Assembly: GCF_001704415.2 (NCBI RefSeq)
Contig: NC_030823.1
Span: forward strand, 72,168,458 to 72,232,457
Direction of reading: 5' to 3'
DNA length: 64,000 bases
From: Capra hircus
Lineage: Eukaryota; Chordata; Mammalia; Artiodactyla; Bovidae
Positions 24,113-36,300 of the stretch are shown here, piece after piece (within the stretch, counting starts at the first letter, position 1; every line of letters starts with the position of its first letter). Both the position numbers and the translations under genes were made by a program. The notes beneath the pieces were generated by a model. The model saw only the letters and a program-made list of their open reading frames with translations, made no database searches and had not been told where the DNA came from.

Positions 24113-24330
24113 CTAGTTGTTTATAAATCTTTCCATATTATATTTCTTCAAGGAGAGAAATTCCATGATCTTCCTTCCTGGATTTTTCAGCAGGAGAGAA
24201 GTCAAGATTGAATTGTCATAATAAACTTCATCTTGGCGCAGAGCTCCCCCTTTGATAATCTCCAGGGCACATTCTTCCTTTGGAGATGCTTCTGCATTGT
24301 ATATCCCAGCAACTGCCTTCATGGCTGTGT
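24113..24330 (-). CDS. HSD11B1: HSD11B1 final coding exon
   Basis: 218 nt. The acceptor CACTCTACAG precedes 24330 and the stop TAG is at 24115-24113. It encodes residues 221-292 (DTAMKAVAGIYNAEASPKEE to YNMERFINN), the C-terminal substrate-lid and dimer-interface part of the enzyme. Confidence 0.96.
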
Positions 24331-27300
24331 CTGTAGAGTGAGAAGAGAAGAGTGTGGTTATCCAAGACGAGTAGAGTCTATGTGATGGAAGGCCTGCAGA
24401 CACCAGCAGCTTAGCTTTTAGGGGCTGCTGGCCAGTGCTTGCTCGGGCCCTGTCGGGAATACATGGAGAAGGCTGGGTGTGTTGAGGGCCTATTGGGCAA
24501 AGAGAATCTTAGTGTTCATATGGACCTTGTCTTCCTGGATGGAAATTTGTGGGGGCAACTGGAGGTTACTAGTTGAGTGATTTGAATGACTCAGACTCCT
24601 CTCTTGGGTGTTTTGGTTGGAGTGAAGGAGTGATATCGGGGAGTAGAATGAGTATAGAAGTCATTTGATGGGAAGAGTCAATGAGCAAAACCAGAGTGAG
24701 GTGTGATAACGAGGACTGACTTGTAAAAGGAAGAGACAGACAGGAATCCAGGTCTTTGCTCCCTTGGCAACACCAACCACTTTCACTTGGAGGGAAACTA
24801 TTGTTACCTGCTCTCTCCCCCTAGGATTTGTGTCTTTCTTGCCCAGCTTCTCTCTGTTTCTCCACTCCTTCTTGTTTCACTGTGTGTCTTTGTCTTTCTC
24901 TCTCTTTTGTTCTGTGACTACTACTCAGTGTATTCAAAGTTTAAAAAAAAAATTTATTTGGCTGTGCAGAGTGCAGGATCTTAGTTCCCTGATCAGGGAT
25001 CGAACCCATGCCCCCTGCAGTGAAAGTGTGGAGTCTTAACCACCGGACTGCCAGGGAAGTCCCTTCAATAAAGTTTTTTAAATCAGACCTATCACATATT
25101 TTAGATAAACTTGCATTTGGACTTACAGAAAAGTTTTAAAAATTGTGCAAAGTCTTCCCTTACATCTTTCAATCAAAACATCTTACATAACCATTATACA
25201 GCTATCAACGATAGATATGATAGAATTGGAACAATATTACTAACTAAACTGCACTTTTTTTTCACTGATGTCCTTTATATGTTCCAGGATCTTATCCAGG
25301 AGTACACTTAGTAGTAATTTTTTCTTGTTTTCTCTCTGATCTCTGACAGTTCTTTACTCTTTCCTTGTCTCTCACAGCCTTGACACTTTTGAAGAGTTCT
25401 GTTCAGTGGATCTGTATGAAAGAAAGTGAAGTCGCTCAGTCATGTCCGACTCTTTGCCACCCTGTGGACTGTAGCCCCCCAGGTTCCTCTGTCCTTGGAA
25501 TTTTCCAGGCAAGAATACTTGAGTGGGTTGCCATTTCCTTCTCCAGGGGATCTTCCTGACCCAGGGATAGAAGCTGGGTCTCCCGCATTGCAGGCAGACA
25601 CTTTACTGTCTGAGCCACCAGGGAAGCCACCAGGATCTGTATAAACCCCTTCAATTTGTTTTTTTTCCTCTGTTGTTCTCATAATTAGAATGAGATTATG
25701 TGTTTTCAACAAGAATACCCCCCCAAATGATGCTGTGTCCGTCTCAGCATGATGCATCAAAGGATTTGTGATATCTGTGACTTATTACTGATATGTTATT
25801 AAGGAAAAGTGAAGTCACTCAGTCGTGTCTGACTCTTTGCGACCCCATGGACTGTAGCCTACCAGGCTCCTCTGCCCATGGGATTTTCCAGGCAAGAGTA
25901 CTGGAGCGGGGTGCCACTGCCTTCTCCGGGATTAAGGAAAACAAACTCATATTTAATAATCTCACATAGGAAAGTAATGGCTGTTGAGTTTTCATGAGAG
26001 ACATAAGGTGTTCAGAATAGGGTCAGGTGAGGAATGTGGTGTTACTCAGCACAGTTGGCAGTCAGAATGGAGAGAAGGGTCAAAGAGCAGTCAGAGGCTC
26101 AACAGGTGATAGAACACTTCATTAAAGGGGGACTAATGTTCTTGCCTGGAGAATCCAGGGACAGAGGAGCCTGGTGGGCTGCCATCTATGGGGTCACACA
26201 GAGTCGGACACGACTGAGGCAACTCAGCAGCAGCAGTAGCAGTCATTGGTTTTCAGTGCTTGACACACGATGACATCAGGGAGTTCAGCACCCTCTTTAC
26301 CCACCATAGTAAGACAGAAAGTCCATCTGTAGGCCATTTATTCCAATTTCTTGACCTTACCTGTGTCGATGAGGCCAAGAATACAGAGGGTGATGGACAC
26401 ATTGACCTTGGTCGCCTCATATTCCGTCCTGAGAGAGGAGAAGAACCCATCCAGAGCAAACTTGCTTGCAGAATAGGCAGCAGCAAGTGGACAAGCTATT
26501 TTCCCTGAATGATACGAGAGTGGGTTAACATGGTCATCCACTGCAGCTCTGACAAAGCCGAACTGTGCTTTATCTGTAGCAGGCTTTGTAACCTCCATGA
26601 AGTGCTACTACCCTTAGTTTCTATCTCCTCCCCAAAGAGATTATCCTGCTGTGCTGAATCTCAGAAAGAACGAAACATGATGGTATCAAAGAAACTCCCC
26701 TTGACGGACTGGGATATGGTGTAGAGTGGGCTGCAGGAAAACTTTCAGTGAAGAGGGATTAGTTAGATTTTTAGTAAAGGTGGTAAATAAGGAGGATTAC
26801 AAAAGAGCCATGCAATTTCACACCTGGTAACTCTTCAACATTTGACCCAAGAGCACTGGAAAGCAAGTGTTTGGCAAGAGCTGTCTATCAGCACAGAGAC
26901 CTGTCACTGGTCTTGCTACGCAAGGGGAATGAAAACTCCTGTCTTTATTTTATACTCCAAATCACTTTTCTTACTTTCATCAGCCTGGTTAATTCTTAGT
27001 TAGTTCTCAGTATTTTGTAGGATATGTGGGGATATGCCCTATCAGTTCAGTTCAGTTGTACAGCCATGTCTAACTCTTTGCGACCCCATAGACTGCAGCG
27101 TGCCAGGCCTCCCTGTCCATCCCCAACTCTCGGAGTCCACCCAATCCCATATCCATTGAGTTGGTGATGCCATCCAACCATCTCATCCTCTGTCATCCCC
27201 TCTCCTCCTGCCTTCAGTCTTTCCCAGCATCAGGGTCTTTTCCAAGGAGTCAGTTCTTCACATCAGGTGGCCAAAGCACTGGAGTTTCAGCTTCAGCATC

Positions 27301-30300
27301 AGTTCTTCCAATAAATATTCAGGGCTGATTTCCTTTAGGATGGACTGGTTGGATCTCCTTTCAGTCCAGAGGACTCTCAGGAGTCTTCTCCAACACCACA
27401 GTTCAAAAGCACCAATTCTTTGGCACTCAGCTTTCTTTATAGTCCAACTCTCACATCCATACATGACTACTGGGAAAACCATAGCTTTGACTAGACGGAC
27501 CTTTGTTGACAAAGTAATGTCTCTGCTTTTTAATATGCTGTCTAGGTTGGTCATAACTTTCCTTCCAAGGAGTAAGTGTCTTTTAATTTCATGGTTACAG
27601 TCACCATCTGCAGTGATTTTGGAGCCCCCCAAAATAAAGTCTTTTAATTTCATGGTTACAGTCACCATCTGCAGTGATTTTGGAGCCCCCCAAAATAAAG
27701 TTGGTCACTGTTTCCATTGTTTCTCCATCTATTTGCCATGAAGTGGTGGGACTGGATGCCATGATCTTAGTTTTCTGAATGTTGAACTTTAAGCCAACTT
27801 TTTCACTCTCCTCTTTCACTTTCATCAAGAGGCTCTTTAGTTCTTCTTTGATTTCTGTCTTAATTGTGGTATCATCTGCATATCTGAGGTTATTGCTATT
27901 TCTCCCAGCAGTCTTGATTCCAGTTTGTGCTTTATCCAGTCCAGCATTTCTCATGATGTACTCTGCATATAAGTTAAATAAGCAGAGTGACAATATACAG
28001 CCTTGACTCACTCCTTTTTCTATTTGGAACCAGTCTGTTGTTCCATGTCCAGTTCTAACTGCTGCTTCTTGACCTGCATACAGATTTCTCAGGAGAAAGG
28101 TCAGATGGTCTGGTATTCCCATCTCTTTAAGAATTTTTCACAGTTTGTTGTGATCCACACAGTCAAAGGCTTTGGCATGGTCAATAAAGGAGAAATAGAT
28201 GTTTTCCTGGAACTGTCTTGCTTTTTCAATGATCCAACGAATGTTGGCAGTTTGATCTCTGGTTCCTCTGACTTTTCTAAAACCAGCTTGAACATCTGGA
28301 ATTTCCTGGTTCACGTACTGTTGAAGACTGGCTTGGAGAATTTTGAGCATTACTTTACTAGCGTGTGAGATGAGTGCAATTGTGCGGTACTTTGAGCATT
28401 CTTTGGCATTTCCTTTCTTTGGGATTGGAATGAAAACTGACCTTTTCTAGTCCTGTGGCCACTGCTGAGTTTTCCAAATTTGCTGGCATACAGAGTGCAG
28501 CACTTTCACAGTATCATCTTTTAGGATTTGAAATAGCTCAACTGGAATTCCACCACCTCCACCAGCTTTGTTTGTAGTGATGCTTCCTAAGGCCCACTTA
28601 ACTTCACATTCCAGGATGTCTGGCTCTAGGTGAGTGATCACACCATCGTGATTATCTTGGTCATGAAGATCTTTTTTGTATACTTCTTCTGTGTATTCTT
28701 GCCACTTCCTCTTAATATCTTCTGCTTCTGTTAGGTTCATAGCATTTCTGTCCTTTATCGAGCCCATATTTGCATGAAATGTTCCCTTGGTAGCTCTAAT
28801 TTTCTTGAAGAGATCTCTAGTCTTTCCCATTCTGTTGTTTTCCTCTATTTCTTTGCATTGATCACTGAGGATGCTTTCTTAACTCTCCTTGCTATTCTTT
28901 GGAACTCTGCATTCAGATGGGTGTATCTTGCCTTTTCTCTTTTGCTTTTCATTTCTCTTCTTTTCACAGCTATTTGTAAGGCCTCCTCAGACAGCCATTT
29001 TGCTTTTTTGCATTTTTTTTCCATGGGGATGGTTTTGATCCCTGTCTCCTGTACAATGTCACGAACCTCCTTCCATAGCTCTTCAGGCACTCTGTCTATC
29101 AGATATAGTCCCTTAAATCTATTTGCGACTTCCACTGTATAATAGTAAGGGATTTGAATTAGGTCATACCTGAATGGTCTAGTGGTTTTCTAATTGGTTT
29201 TCTTCAATTTAAGTCTGAATTTGGCAATAAAGAGTTTATGATCTGAGCCACAGTCAGCTCCCGGTCTTGTTTTTGCTAACTGTATAGAGCTTCTCCACCT
29301 TTGGCTGCAAAGAATATAATCAATCTGATTTCGGTGTTGACCATCTGGTGATGTCCATGTGTAGAGTCTTCTCTTGTATTGTTGGAACAGGGTGTTTCCT
29401 TTGAACACACCCCCCCTTGGCAAAACTCTATTAGCCTTTGTCCTGCTTCATTCTGTACTCCAAGGCCAAATTTGCCTGTTACTCCACATGTTTCTTGACT
29501 TCCTACTTTTGCATTCCAGTCCCCTATAAGAAAAAGGACATCTTTTTGGGGTGTTAATTCTAGAAGGTCTTGTAGGTCTTCATAGAACTGTTCAACTTCA
29601 GCTTCTTCAGCATTGCTGGTCAGGGCATAGACTTGGCTTACTGTGATATTGAATGGTTTGCCTTGGAAATGAACAGAGATTATGCTGTCGTTTTTGAGAT
29701 TGCATCCAAGTACTGCATTTTGGACTCTTTTGTTGACCACGATGGCTACTCCATTTCTTCTGAGGGATTCCTGCCCACAGTAGTAGATATAATGGTCATC
29801 TGAGTTAAATTCACCCATTCCAGTCCATTTTAGTTTGCTGATTCCTAGAATGTCGACGTTCACTCTTGCCATCTCCTGTTTGACCACTTCCAATTTGCCT
29901 TGATTCATGGACCTGACATTCCAGGTTCCTATGCAATATTTCTCTTTACAACATCGGACCTTGCTTCCATCACCAGTCCCATCCACGACTGGGTGTTGTT
30001 TTTGCTTTGGTTCCATCTCCTCATTCTTTCTGGAGTTATTTCTCCACTGATCTCCAGTAGCATATTGGGCACCTGCTGACCTGGGGAGTCCATCTTTCAG
30101 TGTCCTATCTTTTTGCCTTTTCATACTGTTCATGGGGTTCTCAAGGCAAGAATACTGAAGTGGTATGCCATTCCCTTCTCCAGTGGACCACATTCTGTCA
30201 GACCTCTCCACCATGACCTGTCTATCTTGGGTGGCCCTACAGGGCATGGCTCATAGTTTCATTGAGTTAGACAAGGCTGTGGCCCATGTGATCAGATTGG

Positions 30301-33300
30301 TTAGTTTCCTGTGATTGTGGTTTTTAGTCTGTATGCCCGATAGCATAACTAACTCATTATACCCTTTCTAAGAGGAGAGAGTAGAGGTGTCCTGAGACCC
30401 TTGAGCATTGTTATAATGAAAAGTGAAAGTGAAAGTTGTTCAGTCATGTCTGACTCTCTGCGACCCCATGGACTATGCAATCCATGTAATGTCTAGGCCA
30501 GAATACTGGAGTGTGTAGCCTTTCCCTTCTCCAGGGGATCTTCCCAACCCAGAGATCGAACCCAGGTCTCCTGCATTGCAGGCGGATTCTTTACCAGCTG
30601 AACTACAAGGGAAGCCCAAGAATACTGGAGTGGGTAGCCTACCCCTCTCCAGGGGATCTTCCCGACCCAGGAATCAACCCAGGGTCTCCTGTATTACAGA
30701 TGGATTCTTTAGCAACTGAGCCATCAGGGAAGCCCATTGTTATAATAGCTACTTTAAAATCCTTGTCTGCTAATTCTAAAATCTGGGTCATTTTAGTACT
30801 GATCTCCATTGATTGCCTTTCCTCTTGAATATGGGTCACATATTGTATTCTTGTATGTGCAGTGACTTTTCATTGTATCCTTGATATTGTTAGAACCTTG
30901 GGATTCTGTCATATTCTTCCAAGGAGTATGATTTTTATTTTTTTGGTGGGCAGTTCAATTTGGCTTCCCTGGTGGCACAGATGGTGAAGAATCTGTCTGC
31001 AATGTGGGCTTGATCCCTGGGTTGGGAAGAGTCCCTGGAGAAGGGAATGGCTACCCAGTTCAATATTCTTGTCTGGAGAATTCCATGGACAGAGGAACCT
31101 GGTGGGCTACAGTCCATGGGGTCGCAAAGAGTTGGATATGACTGAGTCACTAACACTCACTTGGCTGACACTCTGGTCTCTTGCAGTAGGTGCCAAGTGA
31201 AATCCCTGTTTAATTATTTGAATCTTAACTGAGCTTCTTGATGTCTACACTGCCCTGTGAGTATTTCAGGGGATGAGCAGAGATTTGAGAAAAGTTTATA
31301 TACAGGACTTGGCTCTTCTACTGTGGCTCTTTTCTTTCTGGGATGTCTTCCTTTACTTTCCACCTGCTACAGAAACCCCAAACTGTTCCTTTTGCTTCTA
31401 CAAGGTAGTAAGATGGCAGATTTCTGGCCTAAAAATGGCACCAATTGGGACCTTCTCTTGAGCGTAAGCTACAAAATTGGGAACATCACCCAGTGTCATT
31501 TCACTCTTTCAAGTACCAACAGCTCTCCAGTTTCTGTCTTTTTCTCCTTCTCTTCAGTGCTCTCAATGGTTGTTTTCTATATTTTTTACAAGTTTGCTAT
31601 CGGGGGAAGGTTGGTCTATTAGGTATGGCCCTGCTATTATAGTTAGAGAATTTCCCTGCAGTGCAGGAGACCTGGGTTCGATTCCTGGGTCAGGAAGATG
31701 CCTTGGAGAAGGAAATGGCAACCCACTCCAGTATTCTTGCTGGAGAAGGAAATGGCAACCCACTTCAGGATCTGCCCGGAAAATCCTATGGACAGAGGAA
31801 CCTGGCAGTCTACAGATCACGGGGTTGCAAGAGTCACACACGACTTAGAGACTAAACTACCACCACTGTTATTATTGGAATTGGAACCTCTGTGTGGTTT
31901 TAAAAATAATAAAGTTGCATTCCAAATCAATAAAGATGTTGAGAAAGTTCGTTAACTAACTGGAAAAAAGATTGTCAACTCCTTGTTTCTTATCATATAT
32001 CAAAAAATGATACCTGGAAAATTATGGCAAATGAGGTTGCCATGTCCATTTCCCTTTCTTTAATAAAAGAATCTAATTTTATTCAGGATAGCAATGTGTT
32101 GAGATAAAAATATTTACTTCCTCAAGATTCCCTTGCTCTTTTGGGTAGTCATGTGATCTAGACCTGGCCGGTGAGAAATCTAGCAGATGGGTCTCCAGGA
32201 AAGGTATTGATTACCTGATAAAATAGATAGATTCAAGTGGCATGTAGCTTTTATGTTTTGCCCTTTCTCCTTCTTTCTAAGTAGACTACAGATTTGATGC
32301 CTAGTTTATGAACTCGAGGAAATGCTGTATATTAATTATGTAATTAAGGATTATAGTACAAAAATGTGGAATGAGCTTAGATTTTTGAAGATCTAGTATA
32401 TCCAGAAAAACAGTTCTGGACTACTTATTGCCCAAGAAAAAGGAAACCTTCAGTTCAGTTTAGTTCAGTCGCTCAGTTGTGTCCGACTCTTTGCGACCCC
32501 ATGAATAGCAGCACGCCAGGCCTCCCTGTCCATCACCAACTCCTGGAGTTCACTCAGACTCACATTTAGTGTTAAGTCATTGTAAATTGAGTTGTGTTAC
32601 ATGTACAGCAGAATGCATATCCTGACTGATTAAAAATTTAATCATAGAAAGAGGATAAATACTTATCAGATTCTTATTTATGAAAAATCATTCTAGCATA
32701 AAAGTTAAAAAGTGTTAAGGCCAAGAATATTTGATTATAGAAAATATAAAATTTCTGTATGTCAAAATGGTAACTATAATAATTTCACTATAAAGGTAAA
32801 GGGTAAAATGATAAACTAGAAAATCATTTTCAACATATTAGGCAGACAAAAGCTTAATATCCTCAACCTTTAATGTATAACAAACTCTTAAAAATGCAAA
32901 AATACAAACAAATCTCTGTAGGGAACCACTCCATCCTCAGTCCTCAGTCATGAGCTTTGGGCTGAGATAACTGTGCAGTCAAGTTCTAGGAATGGGTGTG
33001 TGATACAGGATGTGCAAACAGTTTCTGATACCACTGGGTTACTGACTAGTCTAAGGCTGAACCAAAGCAAGACCCAAGCAGAGATTCAAGATAGGTTGTT
33101 GCCAAACCAGAGTTTAGTTTCCTTTTCTTCCTCTGTGTCAGAACCCCAGATGAATTTATGTTTCTACCTGTTGCAGAAACTGTAGTATTGTCTCCATATA
33201 TCTTCTGCCCCTCTTCCTTAGTGGTGGAATCCAAGATTTATAGCTGGGCTCACAGTTATCTGGAACCAAGTCCACATTTCTCAGCTTCTCTTGGCCAGCT

Positions 33301-36300
33301 ATTGCCAAATGACTCAGTGCTGTCCAATAATTTGTACACAGAAGCATGTCATGTGATTTCTGGGATACATCCTTAAAGGAAGAAATCAGTCTCTCCCTTC
33401 TCAATCCTTCCTCCTTCTTGATTCCTCAAGAAGGAGGTTGTGACTGTTGGCTGTGACTCCAGAACTATCATGGATCATGAAGTAGAAGCCTCATGTTGAA
33501 AATGGCAGAGCATTTAGAGAAAAGGAAGGAACCTGGTTGACCATGAGCTGCCATCCTAGCCCTATATTGCTTACCTCCAGACTTGATCTACCTTTTAAAC
33601 TTGTTACATCCACTATTATTTTAGGTTTTCTGTGTCAGAGAGCTGCACTTCTCTGTTGAGAGTCCCTGTCGCTTTTATGTAGCCCATGTGCCAAAGGGAA
33701 GCCGATACTATCTCTAAATCTAGGGGTGGCTCATATGATTTATTTAATACCATCCTCCCTGCCCACAGTTGATACAGGAGTGGGCATAGGCCCCATTTTG
33801 GGCCAGTGAGGCTTGAGGGGAATTTTGTTGGAGTGTCTGGGAAAGTTCTTTGTCCTTTTAGGAGAGTTTCTTAAAGCAGAAATCCTGTTTCTCTTCTGCT
33901 GGATGTTTTTGTGTATGGCTGAAATTGCTTCAGCTATCTCATGATCAGCCTGAGGATGAAGCTGCACGTGGAAGAGAACAGAGCCAAGAGAGTCACAGGG
34001 ACACTGAACTTGAGCCAAGTCAACTGTGAAGCCTGCCCTGCATCTGGACTTCCAGTCACGTCAATAATTTTCCTTATTGTTTAAGCCAAAAATAGATCCC
34101 AATTGCTTACAAGAATAGCATAATGGCTAAAAGTATGAGCTCTAGAGTGAGATGACTGGGGTGTGAAATCCCAAGCATACCATTTCTTAGCTATAATATG
34201 TGGATGATAACATTACTAAGCTGAAGTAATCCATGTATTAGATTTAGCACAAGCTGACACATAGAGAACACTTAGAAATGCCATTATTAGTAGTATTTTA
34301 AATCAGTGAGAAAAGTGTAAGCTGTTCAAAAAACCATGTGAGAATGAATAGCTAGCTACTTAAAGAAAAGAAAAATGCCATTCTAATAAACAGATTCAAA
34401 TTATATTATGCAGTACTTTGTGGAAACTAAAAGAATACAGTATGGGTGAAGATATAATCTCAAGATAAGAGATACTTTTAAAGCATGAACTCAAAGGCAT
34501 ATACTCTAAAGGAAGAGATAAAGAGATCTGAATATATGAGATTTAAACAGTGGCAGTATACTAGAAATGCTCACCACTGCTTTCCTACACGGATCCCCTT
34601 CAAAAAGGATTTGCATTTCCATCCACAGAAGATCAGGCCGGTGGTGGTTAATGTGCACAACGGCTTGAACACACATCATGTCTCTCTCAAGGAACTGAAA
34701 TAAGCAACTCTAGGATTCTAATTAGCTGCTGTGGACTTTGAACTAAAACTTTATATAAGACTGGGACTTGAGTAAACATTTACAGTCATGGAAAGGGCTA
34801 AGTAAACAGACAAAATAGGCAGCCACAGGGAGGAGACAAAGCAAATGAGCATTAAAATTGGAGCTAAATAAGAGCTAAAGTTTATCTAGCTCTTACATAT
34901 AATTTAAAGTCTCAAGGCTAAGTCATTGCCTACAGTTGCAGAGTTGGAGAACTAGAATTCAAGTCAGAATTCAAATTTGATTCTAGTGGCTCACACACAT
35001 ATGGCATGTTTGCTCTATAGAAGTCATTGTTCTTTATATGAGTGTTTCTTAGGAGCCATGTGTCAAATCCAGCCTTTCCTGGAGTGGGTGAAGATTCTCT
35101 CTACTTGACAGTTAAGCCCACAAATAGGCAAAATTTATGAAAAGCAGAAGTATTTGCACTTTGAAGCTGACAGCTGCTGTGAAAGTGCTGCACTTAATAT
35201 GCCAGCAAATTTGGAAAACTAAGCAGTGGCCACTGGACTGGAAAAGGTCAGTTTTCATTCCAGTCCCAAAGAAAGACAGTGCCAAAGAATGTTCAGATTA
35301 CCACACAACTGCACTCATTTCACATGCTAGCAAAGTAATGCTCAAAATTCTCCAAGCTAGGCTTCAACAGTACATGAACAGAGAACTCCCAGATGTTCAA
35401 GCTGGCTTTAGAAAAGGCAGAGGAACCAGAGATCAAATTGCCAACATCCACTGGGTCATAGAAAAAGCAAGAGAATTCCAGAAAAACATCTACTTCTGCT
35501 TCATTGACTACGCTAAAGCCTTTGACTGTGTGGATCACAACAAACTGTGGAAAATTCTTAAAGAGAAATACCAGACCACCTTACCTGCCTCCTGAGAAAC
35601 CTGTATGCAGGTCAAGAAGCAACAGTTCAAACTGGACATGGAACAACAGACTGGTTCCAAATTGGGGAAGGAGTACGTCAGGGCTGGCTGTATATCATCA
35701 CCCTGCTTATTTAACTTCTATGCAGAGTACATCATGCGTATTGCCAGGCTGGATGAAGCACAAACTGGAATTAAGACTGCCAGGAGAAATAGCAATAACT
35801 TCAGATATGCAGATGACACCACCCTTCTGGCAGAAAGTGAAGAGGAATTAAAGATCCTCTTGATGAAGGTGAAAGAGGAGAGTGAAAAAGCTGGCTTGAA
35901 ACTCAACATTCAAAAAATGATGAGCATGGCATCTGGTCCCATCATTTGATGCAAATAGATGGAGAAACAATGGAAACAGTGACAGACGTTATTTTCTTGG
36001 GCTCCAAAATCACTGCAGATGGTGATTGCAGCCATGAAATTAAAAGACGCTTGCTTCTTGGAAGAAAAGCTATGACAAACCTAGACAGCCTATTAAAAAG
36101 CAGAGGCATTACTTTTCTGACAAAGGTCCATATTGTCAAAGCTTTGGTTTTTCCATTAGTCATGTATGGATGTGAGAGTTGGACCATAAAGAAGGCTGAG
36201 CGCTGAAAAATTGATGCTTTTGAACTGTGGTGTTGAAGACTTTTGAGAGTCCCTTGGACTGAAAGGAGATCCAGCCTGTCATTCCTAAAGGAAATCAGCT

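Larger units (their letters stand above)
24331..26360 (-). other. HSD11B1: HSD11B1 intron 5
   Basis: A 2,030-bp intron holding four SINE copies (24945-25064, 25422-25628, 25809-25930, 26135-26250). Between them is unique AT-rich DNA. Confidence 0.9.
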
